Assembly (NCBI GenBank): GCA_017998385.1
Contig: JAGODE010000021.1
Span: 1 to 33,194 of the forward strand
Origin: Chitinophagaceae bacterium
Lineage (GTDB): Bacteria; Bacteroidota; Bacteroidia; Chitinophagales; Chitinophagaceae
Reading direction: 5' to 3'
Length of the DNA: 33,194 nucleotides
Position numbers and translations under genes: made by a program. The first letter of the stretch is position 1; every line of letters starts with the position of its first letter. Below the pieces are notes generated by a model. That model was not told the DNA's origin. It saw only the letters and a program-made list of their open reading frames with translations, and made no database searches. This document shows positions 25,244-32,659 of this stretch, one piece after another.

Positions 25244-25867
25244 CTATCGTTTCGGGAAACCTGGATCCGCTTTTATCTCTTTGATTTGCAACAAGTGGCG
25301 CTCGCTATGGCCAGCCAAAAACAGCATAAACTGGTAGGCATCAACTTTACCAAACGGAAGGGCGATTATATGATTGCGAAGGTCTTCAGTGGTTGTTTTT
25401 GCATATTTCAGATGATTACCGCGGCTTAGTTTAAACGCTGCAAGCGCCTCCTGTGTATTTTTCCAGGGAGATTTATCCGGTCGTATCGTTTCAGGAGCCT
25501 GTCGCTTTTCGGTACGGTCTGTTATGCCCTTCAGCAGCGCATCATCAGACACGGTCACCTCATTCCTTTTCTCAGGAGTAGGCGGATTTTTCATAGCCTC
25601 TTCCAGAATAGTCCAGAGATTGTTTTCGGCCAGTGCTATATGATATACACACTCCCGGATACACCAGCGGTCCGGGGCGGACTTATAATTGAGTTGGGCA
25701 TCAGAAAGACCTTTTACGGTCGAAAGGATAGCCGATTTTGTATCTTTTAATTCACCGACAAGAACTTTACGTTCTTTCGCTGTTATGGTGGTATCGGTTA
25801 TTTTGCCGGCAAGCCCGGTAACAACCAGGAGTGTTAATAGCAAGCGGCCTTTGGTTCTTTTTAGCAT
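25244..25867 (-). CDS. DinB-family four-helix protein with signal peptide
   Basis: 207 residues. The N-terminal MLKRTKGRLLLTLLVVTGLAGK looks like an export signal. The rest has the DinB/YfiT fold: ELKDTKSAILSTVKGLSDAQLNYK, DRWCIRECVYHIALAENN, and FMLFLAGHSERHLLQIKEI. His76, His187 and His191 are placed to form the metal-binding His triad of the superfamily. Most relatives are cytoplasmic thiol-dependent transferases or of unknown role; export is seen in a Bacteroidota subgroup. Function is unknown. The gene ends with TAG. A promoter-like TTG-N18-TACCTTTA lies at 25962-25934. Confidence 0.85.
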   Translation of the reverse strand: MLKRTKGRLLLTLLVVTGLAGKITDTTITAKERKVLVGELKDTKSAILSTVKGLSDAQLNYKSAPDRWCIRECVYHIALAENNLWTILEEAMKNPPTPEKRNEVTVSDDALLKGITDRTEKRQAPETIRPDKSPWKNTQEALAAFKLSRGNHLKYAKTTTEDLRNHIIALPFGKVDAYQFMLFLAGHSERHLLQIKEIKADPGFPKR

Positions 25868-25933
25868 GAACTGGTTGGTTAAAATGTGTAAAGGACCTAA
25901 TCGTTAGGAAGCTGCCAAAGGGTTAGGGCTTAT

Positions 25934-25962
25934 TAAAGGTAGGAATCTTTTGAAACAAACAA
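25934..25962 (-). promoter_or_regulatory. Candidate promoter of the DinB-family gene
   Basis: Minus strand TTG (25962-25960), 18 nt, then TACCTTTA (25941-25934). One mismatch in the -7 box and spacing 1 nt short of the norm; a leader of about 60 nt would result. Confidence 0.4.
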
Positions 25963-25974
25963 TTGTTGGCGGTT

Positions 25975-26940
25975 TTATTTCAATGGCCTTTTCTTGACCA
26001 TACCGCCCCGGGTGTCTTTAATACTTTGCATGACAATGAATGCATTCGGGTCAATTTTCTCCACTTCAGTGGTCAGTCGGTTGATTTCCAGTCTTGTTAC
26101 AACTGTAAAAAGGATGTCGGTAGCCATTGTATTCTCTCCTCTTTTCCCAAACCCACGTTTACCGGCATAGATGGTGAGCCCTCTGCCCATTTTCTGCTTT
26201 ATGAATTCACCAATTTCGGCACTCCGGGGTGAAATGATGGTGACACCGGTAAATTCTTCTACCCCCTCCAGTATGAAATCAACGGTTTTGGAGGCAGACA
26301 AATAAGTGAGAATGGCATATAAGGCCACATTGGTGCCCAGCAAATAAGCCGCAACAGAAAAGATAATAATATTAAACACAAGGATAAAGTCTCCCACACT
26401 CAGACTGCGTTTACGACTCAGAAAAATAGCCAGGATTTCGGTTCCATCAATAACGGCTCCGCCGCGAATGCTGAGACCGATGCCCGCCCCCAGAAAAAAG
26501 CCGCCAAACACCGCAACCAGCAATTTATCATCCGTAACAGGTTTGAACGGAATAATGGCAACGGCAAAAGCCAGCAGCGCAATGGCGGCAATGCTTCTCA
26601 GGCCAAATTCATAACTGATCGTACGCAGCCCCAGCAGGATAAATGGAATATTTATCAGAACAATCAAAACAGAAAGACTGAACCCGGTCTTTGCATTGAT
26701 GAGCAGTGAGGTGCCGGTTACGCCACCGTCAATAAAACTGTTGGGCATCAGAAATCCCTTTAACCCAAATGTGGCAGATAGTACACCCAGCAAAATGAAT
26801 AATATGCTGCGCAAAGCGCGGCGAAACATGAGCTTTTTTTGCCAGGCGGCTTTGGCTTTGCGGTATCCGGCCATCGACTCGGTACGCGCCAAAGTGAGCC
26901 TGATCTTGCTGCGAAGGTTTTGGAAAAAGCGGATCGGCAT
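25975..26940 (-). CDS. YitT family membrane protein (DUF161 plus DUF2179)
   Basis: 321 residues from ATG 26940. After a basic N-terminus of about 45 residues come five or six hydrophobic segments (SILFILLGVLSATFGLKGF, VLIVLINIPFILLGL, IAAIALLAFAVAIIPF, LLVAVFGGFFLGAGIGLSIRGG, FILVFNIIIFSVAAYLL). The conserved GAGIGLSIRGGAVIDGTEI loop is typical of YitT. A cytoplasmic DUF2179 domain (GVTIISPRSAEIGEFI to DPNAFIVMQSIKDTRGG) closes the protein. The transported substrate of this family is not established. A TTG at 26955 in frame overlaps an exact TATCTTTG box (26960-26953), so the ATG is preferred. Confidence 0.9.
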   Translation of the reverse strand: MPIRFFQNLRSKIRLTLARTESMAGYRKAKAAWQKKLMFRRALRSILFILLGVLSATFGLKGFLMPNSFIDGGVTGTSLLINAKTGFSLSVLIVLINIPFILLGLRTISYEFGLRSIAAIALLAFAVAIIPFKPVTDDKLLVAVFGGFFLGAGIGLSIRGGAVIDGTEILAIFLSRKRSLSVGDFILVFNIIIFSVAAYLLGTNVALYAILTYLSASKTVDFILEGVEEFTGVTIISPRSAEIGEFIKQKMGRGLTIYAGKRGFGKRGENTMATDILFTVVTRLEINRLTTEVEKIDPNAFIVMQSIKDTRGGMVKKRPLK

Positions 26941-26952
26941 ATTATGGTTAGC

Positions 26953-27000
26953 CAAAGATATTTATTCGCCATCCAATGCGGATGCGCAAACCTAAATTTG
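26953..27000. promoter_or_regulatory. Divergent -7 boxes between yitT-like gene and nif3-like gene
   Basis: Two exact TAnnTTTG boxes point away from each other: TATCTTTG on the minus strand (26960-26953) and TAAATTTG on the plus strand (26993-27000). Neither has TTG at 19 nt. The implied leaders are short on the minus side and about 27 nt on the plus side. Confidence 0.45.
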
Positions 27001-27033
27001 CGCATCTTTGAAACAAATAAATCAGGCAGCAAT

Positions 27034-28131
27034 ATGCATATCAGTACCATCACCTCATTTCTGGAAAGTATGGCTCCGCCGGTATTGCAGGAGTCGTACG
27101 ACAATGCAGGTCTCATTACGGGTTCGGGCGATTGGGAGTGTACAGGTATTTTGTGTTCGCTGGATGCCACGCAACCCGTAATAGAGGAGGCGGAGAAACT
27201 GGGCTGCAACCTCGTGATCGCCCATCACCCGATCATATTTGGCGGACTTAAGCGGCTGAACGGGAGCAATTATGTTGAAAAAACCGTGATTACTGCCATC
27301 AAAAAAGATATTGCCATCTATGCTATACATACCAACCTCGACAATATAATGACGGGAGTAAATGGGCGTATGGCACAGGTGCTGGGCCTTGGCGGCCTGC
27401 AGGTACTTGCCCCCAAAGCCGGCACCCTTCGTAAACTATTCACCTTTGTACCGGCCCTCCATGCAGCCGCTGTAAGAACAGCTTTGTTTGCCGCCGGTGC
27501 AGGACAGATAGGACGCTATGGGGAATGCAGTTTTAATGCGGCAGGTACCGGTACATTTACCGCCGGCCCCGGTACTCAACCTTTTACGGGCACAGAAGGA
27601 GTGCCGCATGAAGAGGCCGAAACGAAGATTGAAGTAATCTTTCCGGCATATCTCGAAAAAATGGTGGTAAAAGCCCTGCTGGAGGCTCATCCCTATGAAG
27701 AAGTGGCTTACGACCTGGTTCCCCTTGCCAATACACACCCCCGGATAGGGGCCGGTATGCTGGGACAGCTGCCCGAGCCCATGCCGGCAGCCGGTTTCCT
27801 GGACCTGCTGCGTCAATGTTTTCGCCCCCCCCTCATCCGCCATACCGCCACCGGCAACCAGATGATCCAAAAAGTGGCACTTTGCGGGGGTGCGGGTAGT
27901 TTCTTGATTTCCAATGCATTGAGAGCAGGGGCAGACGCTTTTGTAACCGCCGACCTCAAGTATCACGAGTTTTTTGATGCCAATGACCGGCTCCTTTTGG
28001 CCGATATAGGGCATTATGAAAGCGAGCAATTCACAATAGACCTGCTGCAAGAGGTTTTGGAGCAAAAATTTCCTAACTTTGCCGTCCTTAAAACAAAGGT
28101 GGAAACCAATCCCGTGCGTTATTATATTTGA
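27034..28131 (+). CDS. Nif3-like dinuclear metal-centre protein (YqfO/YbgI family)
   Basis: 365 residues. Metal ligands of the family are visible: His64-His65 in VIAHHPIIFGG, Asp103 in HTNLDN, and His327 and Glu331 in DIGHYESEQ. Between the two halves lies an insert of about 100 residues with EVIFPAYLEKMVVKALLEAHPYEEVAYDLVPL, the PII/CutA-like domain found in YqfO-type members. Start ATG 27034 gives MHISTITSFLESMAPP, the expected N-terminus. Proteins of this family form hexameric rings; a GTP cyclohydrolase I-like activity was proposed for some, but the function is unsettled. It is followed by its usual Bacteroidota neighbour, a zinc-ribbon coiled-coil protein, 62 bp downstream. Confidence 0.93.
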   Translation: MHISTITSFLESMAPPVLQESYDNAGLITGSGDWECTGILCSLDATQPVIEEAEKLGCNLVIAHHPIIFGGLKRLNGSNYVEKTVITAIKKDIAIYAIHTNLDNIMTGVNGRMAQVLGLGGLQVLAPKAGTLRKLFTFVPALHAAAVRTALFAAGAGQIGRYGECSFNAAGTGTFTAGPGTQPFTGTEGVPHEEAETKIEVIFPAYLEKMVVKALLEAHPYEEVAYDLVPLANTHPRIGAGMLGQLPEPMPAAGFLDLLRQCFRPPLIRHTATGNQMIQKVALCGGAGSFLISNALRAGADAFVTADLKYHEFFDANDRLLLADIGHYESEQFTIDLLQEVLEQKFPNFAVLKTKVETNPVRYYI

Positions 28132-28193
28132 TCCGTTTAATAAAGCATTCCGGCATCACAGGCGCCACCATCAAATAAAATAGTAAGCAATAC

Positions 28194-28949
28194 ATGGCAA
28201 ACGTTAAAGAATTTTCTGTTGAAGAAAAACTCACAGCGTTAATTAATCTTCAAAAGATTGAAAGCAAACTCGATGAGATCCATATCCTGAAAGGAGAGCT
28301 GCCGATGGAAGTAGCCGACCTCGAAGACGAAATCACCGGTCTGCATGCCCGCCAAACACGGATTGAAGAAGAGATCAACGGTGTAACTGATTTCATTCAG
28401 CAACGCAGAGATGCGATCAAGGAATCAGAAGCCCTGGTCAAAAAATACGAAAAGCAAAGTACCAACGTAAAAAACAACCGCGAGTTCGAAGCAATCAATA
28501 AGGAGATTGAAATGCAGCAGCTGGAAGTAAAACTGGCTGAAAAGCATATCAAAGATGCTACCGAAGAGATTGCCGAGAAAGCAGTGTTGCTGGAAAAAGC
28601 AAAAAAGAATATCGCTACCAAAGAAGGTATTCTTTCTACCAAAAAAGGCGAGCTCGAAAAAATCATCGGCGCTACCGAAAAGGAAGAAAAACATTTTAGC
28701 AAACTGGCTGCCGAAGCCCGCGAAAGTGTTGATCCCCGCCTGATCACCAGCTACGATAAGATCCGCAAAAGCTACCGCAATGGTCTGGCCGTAGTACCGG
28801 TAGAGCGCGATGCCTGTGGCGGTTGCTTCTATTCTATTCCCCCGCAAAAACAAAGCGAGATCAAACAACACAAAAAAGTAATGATCTGCGAAAACTGCGG
28901 TCGCATCCTGGTAGATGAAGAACTGGCTAGCAGTATCGAGATCAAATAA
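28194..28949 (+). CDS. Coiled-coil protein with C4 zinc ribbon (DUF164 / CT398-like)
   Basis: 251 residues. Residues from about 10 to 185 form a long, Glu/Lys-rich coiled coil with repeated LxxL-type heptads (MEVADLEDEITGLHARQTRI and on). The C-terminal ribbon has Cys208-x2-Cys211 (ACGGCFYSIPPQ) and Cys232-x2-Cys235 (ICENCGRIL). Chlamydial CT398 and Helicobacter HP0958 have this build and bind sigma-54 and flagellar or secretion proteins, but no such partner is visible here. The gene is the constant companion of the nif3-like gene in this phylum, so a shared task is plausible. It ends at a strong terminator. Confidence 0.9.
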   Translation: MANVKEFSVEEKLTALINLQKIESKLDEIHILKGELPMEVADLEDEITGLHARQTRIEEEINGVTDFIQQRRDAIKESEALVKKYEKQSTNVKNNREFEAINKEIEMQQLEVKLAEKHIKDATEEIAEKAVLLEKAKKNIATKEGILSTKKGELEKIIGATEKEEKHFSKLAAEARESVDPRLITSYDKIRKSYRNGLAVVPVERDACGGCFYSIPPQKQSEIKQHKKVMICENCGRILVDEELASSIEIK

Positions 28950-28972
28950 GTAGTAGTTACAATAAAATAGCT

Positions 28973-29008
28973 ATCCCGGCCTGGTCAACACAGTGCCGGG
29001 ATTTTTTT
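28973..29008 (+). terminator. Rho-independent terminator after the zinc-ribbon gene
   Basis: ATCCCGGC pairs with GCCGGGAT (8 bp, GC-rich) around a 14-nt loop and is followed by seven T. It lies 23 nt after the stop and closes the nif3-zinc ribbon unit. Confidence 0.88.
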
Positions 29009-29143
29009 GTCCGTTAACCAGCCGTTACTTTTAGAGTCCGCCAAAGCGCAGGATATTTTTACCTGAAATTCTACAGCCCCGCACACTGTTTACAACGGTT
29101 TTATATCCGCCATTTGCCAATAACTACTAATTTGCAGCATAAG

Positions 29144-30796
29144 ATGCTATCTGTATTATCCATAAAGAACTACGCAATCATTGATGAGCTGGTCATTGAT
29201 TTTTCCGGTCGTCTGAATGTGATCACCGGTGAGACGGGTGCAGGTAAATCAATTATTGTAGGTGCACTTGGATTAATCCTGGGAGAGCGGGCCGATTCAT
29301 CGGTCCTGGTCAATAAAGATAAAAAATGCGTGGTCGAAGGTATTTTTAAAAACGATCAGAAAAGTGTTCGCCGTTTCCTGAAAGAGCAGGAACTGGATGC
29401 GGAAGAGGAACTGGTGATCAGGCGTGAAATAGGCAGCAATGGTAAATCACGCGCTTTTATCAACGACAGCCCCGTTAATCTTTCTCAGCTTCAGGAACTG
29501 AGTACGCTGCTGGTAGATTTGCATCGCCAGTTCGACACCCTGGAGATCGGGGAAAGCGATTTTCAGCGACAGGTGCTTGATGCGCTTGCCGGTAACCAGG
29601 CCCGCCTGGATGCATACCAGCAATGTTATACCCACTGGCAGGAGATAAAGAAAGAGCTGACTGGTTTAAAAACACAAAAACAACAGTTTGACAGAGAGGC
29701 TGATTATAACCGGTTTCAGTACAATGAACTCGAAGAAGTTGGCCTGCGCGACAATGAACTGGAAGATATAGCAACCGAACTGAAAACCCTTTCTCACGCC
29801 GAGGATATAAAAGGCGCTTTGGGAAGGGCATATGAAGTACTCGAGGAGGCCGAGCAGCCCCTGGTACAGCAGTTGAAAAGCCTGGTGCAGCAGCTCAATC
29901 CGTATAGCGCTTATCATGCGGATCTGCCGGCGCTTACACAACGCCTGCAGGCAACACAGGTAGAACTACAGGATATTGCAGATGAATTGGATCGCATCAG
30001 CGGACATGTGCAATATGACCCTGCCCGTATTGAACAATTAAATGAACGACTTTCTGCCGGCTATCGCCTGCAAAAAAAACATGGCGTGAGCAGTACGGCT
30101 GAACTGCTGCAGATCCAGGCAAACCTGGAAGAAAAGCTTCAGGCTGTTCTCCAAATCGATGACCAGATAGCAGAAAAAGAAAAAGAAACACAGCGTCTCG
30201 AAAAACAGGCAGGCCAACTGGCTGCACAACTTACCGAAGCGCGTACACGCCAGGTGAAGCCGCTGGAAGAAAAAGTAAATAAACTGCTGGCACAGGTAGG
30301 TATGCCTAATGCCCGATTGCAGGTATCTGTTCAGGCTGTGACATTACAGGCAGACGGAGCAGACAGCATTGAATTTCTTTTTGATGCCAATAGAAGCGGC
30401 CAGTTTCAGCCCGTACGGAAAGTGGCCAGTGGTGGCGAGTTAAGCAGGCTCATGCTTTGTATTAAATCGCTGGTAGCGCAGAAAATGGATTTGCCCACAC
30501 TTATCTTCGATGAAATTGATACGGGTATATCAGGCGAGGCGGCACGCCAGGTGGGGCTGATTCTGAAAGAACTCGCAGCCAGCCGTCAGGTAATCTGTAT
30601 TACGCATCAGCCACAGATTGCAGGTAAGGGCGATGCCCATTTTTATGTGTATAAAGAAGCCGGTCGCGATAAGGTGAAAACACATATCCGCCTGTTGAGC
30701 ACAGATGAACGTATTGCCAGTATTGCCCGTATGCTGAGTGGAGAAAAGCCCACCGCAGCTGCCATCGAAAATGCACGTGAAATGGTAGAGGGCTAA
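29144..30796 (+). CDS. recN: RecN, SMC-like DNA repair ATPase
   Basis: Acts early in recombinational repair of double-strand breaks. Residues 29-36 are Walker A (GETGAGKS). Two coiled-coil stretches (about 150-230 and 270-390) flank the centre, and the C-terminal half has the ABC signature ASGGELSRLML and Walker B LPTLIFDEIDTGISG with Asp456-Glu457, and then the H-loop ICITHQPQIAG. Length 550 equals that of E. coli RecN. The start at ATG 29144 (MLSVLSIKNYAI) fits the family; a TTG at 29114 would add ten unrelated residues. A box TAATTTGC at 29128-29135 may be its -7 element. Two small membrane-protein genes follow closely. Confidence 0.96.
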   Translation: MLSVLSIKNYAIIDELVIDFSGRLNVITGETGAGKSIIVGALGLILGERADSSVLVNKDKKCVVEGIFKNDQKSVRRFLKEQELDAEEELVIRREIGSNGKSRAFINDSPVNLSQLQELSTLLVDLHRQFDTLEIGESDFQRQVLDALAGNQARLDAYQQCYTHWQEIKKELTGLKTQKQQFDREADYNRFQYNELEEVGLRDNELEDIATELKTLSHAEDIKGALGRAYEVLEEAEQPLVQQLKSLVQQLNPYSAYHADLPALTQRLQATQVELQDIADELDRISGHVQYDPARIEQLNERLSAGYRLQKKHGVSSTAELLQIQANLEEKLQAVLQIDDQIAEKEKETQRLEKQAGQLAAQLTEARTRQVKPLEEKVNKLLAQVGMPNARLQVSVQAVTLQADGADSIEFLFDANRSGQFQPVRKVASGGELSRLMLCIKSLVAQKMDLPTLIFDEIDTGISGEAARQVGLILKELAASRQVICITHQPQIAGKGDAHFYVYKEAGRDKVKTHIRLLSTDERIASIARMLSGEKPTAAAIENAREMVEG

Positions 30797-30819
30797 GTTG
30801 AATGTGCTACAATCCGGTT

Positions 30820-31071
30820 ATGAACGTTGTATATAAACTCCTTTTTTTCTTTCTCATATTTATTCTTACCGCGCTGGCCGGGTACAAACTGTATATATTT
30901 TTTAATAGCCGGATACAATCCAGCCGCCGGGCACGCGAAGTGACATTTTATGCAATATTGCTGTTTGTTATCTGCGCTTTGTTGCTGTTTATAGCCTCAC
31001 TGGCTCTTGTATATGGATACGAGTGGCTAAAAAGCCCGCCCGATGCTGTTCCGCAAACTGTGCCCGCATGA
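30820..31071 (+). CDS. Small two-helix membrane protein
   Basis: 83 residues from ATG 30820 (MNVVYKLLFF); an in-frame ATG at 30802 would add MCYNPV. Two predicted transmembrane helices (LLFFFLIFILTALAGYKLYIFF and FYAILLFVICALLLFIASLALVY) are joined by a short basic loop (NSRIQSSRRAREV), which by the positive-inside rule should be cytoplasmic. The C-terminal tail is Pro-rich. It starts 23 bp after recN and overlaps the next gene by 4 nt (ATGA), so the three are probably one transcript. No known family was recognised. Confidence 0.7.
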   Translation: MNVVYKLLFFFLIFILTALAGYKLYIFFNSRIQSSRRAREVTFYAILLFVICALLLFIASLALVYGYEWLKSPPDAVPQTVPA

Positions 31072-31274
31072 AAACCCGCTCCCTCCTGATATTACTGTTG
31101 CTGCTGGTGTTGCTGGTACCTTTTTATTTCGTTCAAAAGGCGTTGCAGCGCTGGGTGCAGCCCCGCCTTTCGATGGGCCGGCTCATGCTTTATCTGCTCG
31201 TCATGCTGGCACTCGTTTTTGGCTATACTTTTTTGCTGGTATGGCTCACCGGTAAGCTATTTCCGCTTGCTTAA
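31068..31274 (+). CDS. Small two-helix membrane protein, coupled to the preceding gene
   Basis: 68 residues from the ATG that overlaps the upstream TGA (ATGA at 31068-31071). The topology repeats that of its neighbour: helix one (SLLILLLLLVLLVPFYFV), a basic loop (QKALQRWVQPRLSMGR), and helix two (LMLYLLVMLALVFGYTFLLVWL). Overlap, equal topology and similar loops suggest that the two proteins work together or arose by an old duplication, but identity is low. Function unknown; it ends 39 bp before fabI. Confidence 0.7.
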   Translation: MKTRSLLILLLLLVLLVPFYFVQKALQRWVQPRLSMGRLMLYLLVMLALVFGYTFLLVWLTGKLFPLA

Positions 31275-31313
31275 ACAGAACTTCTTATTTTTACCGCCAC
31301 AAAATCAACAGCA

Positions 31314-32129
31314 ATGGCTAACAACTTACTGAAAGGTAAAAAGGGGATTATTTTCGGAGCTCTGGACGAAAAGTCTATTGCCTGGAAAACTGCATTGAAA
31401 TGTTATGAAGAAGGTGCACAAATCGTGCTCACCAATGCACCCGTAGCACTCCGTATGGGCGAAATCAACAAGCTGGCAGAAGCCTGTGGAAATGCACCCG
31501 TAATCGGAGCAGATGTAACCAATATGGATGATCTTAAAAACCTGTTCGAAAAATCTATCGAACACTTTGGCGGCAAGATCGACTTTGTACTGCATTCCAT
31601 TGGCATGAGCCTTAATGTGCGTAAAGGAAAACATTATACAGAACTGAATTATGAGTGGAATCAGAAGACACTCGATATTTCGGCCATGAGCCTGCATCGT
31701 GTATTGCGTACTGCCTGGGATCTGGATGCCATCAACGATTGGGGCAGTGTAGTGGCCCTCACGTATATTGCTGCACAACGCGTATTTCCTGACTACAATG
31801 AAATGGCCGATGCCAAATCATTGCTCGAAAGTGTAACCCGCAGCTTTGGATATCATTATGGAGCAAAACGCAAAGTGCGCGTAAATACCATTTCCCAGTC
31901 GCCTACCCGCACTACGGCCGGCAGTGGCGTAAAAGGGTTTGACGGTTTTATTAACTATGCCGAGGCAATGAGTCCGCTGGGCAATGCCTCTGCAGAAGAC
32001 TGCGCCTCGTATTGTGTAATGATGTTTAGTGATATGACTCGTATGGTGACCATGCAGAACCTCTTTCATGACGGAGGATTCAGCTTTACCGGCGTGACAC
32101 AGGAAGTAATCGACAAAATGAGCAGCTGA
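31314..32129 (+). CDS. fabI: Enoyl-[acyl-carrier-protein] reductase (NADH), FabI
   Basis: Last reductive step of type II fatty-acid elongation, cytoplasmic. The short-chain dehydrogenase fold begins GKKGIIFGALDEKSIAW, in which the modified glycine-rich NAD loop with GALDEKSIA is FabI-like. The catalytic pair is Tyr161 and Lys168 in DYNEMADAKSLLE, the Y-x6-K motif, and Tyr151 corresponds to the second conserved tyrosine (ALTYIAAQRVFP). The substrate loop SPTRTTAGSGVKGFD is present. Length 271 is normal. A box TATTTTTA at 31286-31293 might be its -7 element; otherwise it is read through from recN. A very strong terminator follows. Confidence 0.95.
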   Translation: MANNLLKGKKGIIFGALDEKSIAWKTALKCYEEGAQIVLTNAPVALRMGEINKLAEACGNAPVIGADVTNMDDLKNLFEKSIEHFGGKIDFVLHSIGMSLNVRKGKHYTELNYEWNQKTLDISAMSLHRVLRTAWDLDAINDWGSVVALTYIAAQRVFPDYNEMADAKSLLESVTRSFGYHYGAKRKVRVNTISQSPTRTTAGSGVKGFDGFINYAEAMSPLGNASAEDCASYCVMMFSDMTRMVTMQNLFHDGGFSFTGVTQEVIDKMSS

Positions 32130-32143
32130 TAAGCCGCTAAACT

Positions 32144-32184
32144 ATAAAGCAAAAGCCTCTGCACAGCAGAGGCTTTTGCTTTAT
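32144..32184. terminator. Bidirectional terminator between fabI and the DUF2795 gene
   Basis: A perfect 19-bp stem, ATAAAGCAAAAGCCTCTGC with its complement, closes a 3-nt loop. It lies in a convergent gap, 14 nt after the fabI stop and 35 nt after the stop of the minus-strand gene. The outer half of the stem is A/T-rich, giving a U-rich 3' arm in both directions. Confidence 0.88.
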
Positions 32185-32219
32185 AAGGGATTTTTTGCCG
32201 TTAACGGCTGGTGGTGATG

Positions 32220-32441
32220 TCAATACTCATCTTCGTTAAACAGGAAGTCGTCCTGCGTTGGATAATCAGGCCAGATGTCTTCAATAGTCTCGTACACATC
32301 GCCCTCATCTTCCAGTTCCTGCAGGTTTTCGACTACTTCGATAGGTGCGCCGGAACGGATTGAATAGTCAATCAATTCGTCCTTGGTAGCCGGCCAGGGA
32401 GCATCTTCCAGATACGAAGCTAATTCTAAGGTCCAAAACAT
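32220..32441 (-). CDS. DUF2795 family small acidic protein
   Basis: 73 residues, strongly acidic, no signal peptide. MFWTLELASYLEDAPWPATKDELIDYSIRSG and APIEVVENLQEL give the DUF2795 pattern (P-x-[ST]-K-x-E-L, then a helix with GAP), followed by an acidic C-terminal tail (DDFLFNEDEY). The molecular function of the family is unknown. It has the best promoter in this window and its own leader of about 60 nt, so it is probably well expressed. It shares a terminator hairpin with fabI. Confidence 0.85.
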   Translation of the reverse strand: MFWTLELASYLEDAPWPATKDELIDYSIRSGAPIEVVENLQELEDEGDVYETIEDIWPDYPTQDDFLFNEDEY

Positions 32442-32509
32442 CTTCTCAGGGTTTAATAATTAAATAAGAGAATCAGGCAAAACCGGGGCAGAATACCCCA
32501 AATTTTCCG

Positions 32510-32539
32510 CAAATGTAATTGTATTAACGAATTTTCCAA
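32510..32539 (-). promoter_or_regulatory. Promoter of the DUF2795 gene (TTG-N19-TAnnTTTG)
   Basis: Minus strand: TTG at 32539-32537, exactly 19 nt, TACATTTG at 32517-32510. Both elements and spacing agree fully with the Bacteroidota consensus. Confidence 0.65.
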
Positions 32540-32605
32540 ATCCTTAGTTGTATTGCAGTTTTTGAAGATTTTCTTAAAGATTTTGCCCTTGAGCCTGAAT
32601 GAGTT

Positions 32606-32635
32606 TTGCTGCCGGGCCGGTTTTATGGATATTTG
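32606..32635 (+). promoter_or_regulatory. Candidate promoter of the lolD-type gene
   Basis: TTG at 32606-32608, exactly 19 nt, then GATATTTG at 32628-32635, which has one mismatch to TAnnTTTG. The ATG at 32660 follows 24 nt later. Confidence 0.45.
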
Positions 32636-32659
32636 AGCAATTAAATCAATACTGCCGGC

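Noticed and set aside
27436..28065. 209-codon open frame on the minus strand
   Set aside because: Antisense to the nif3-like gene, which has all its metal ligands; no recognisable protein features.
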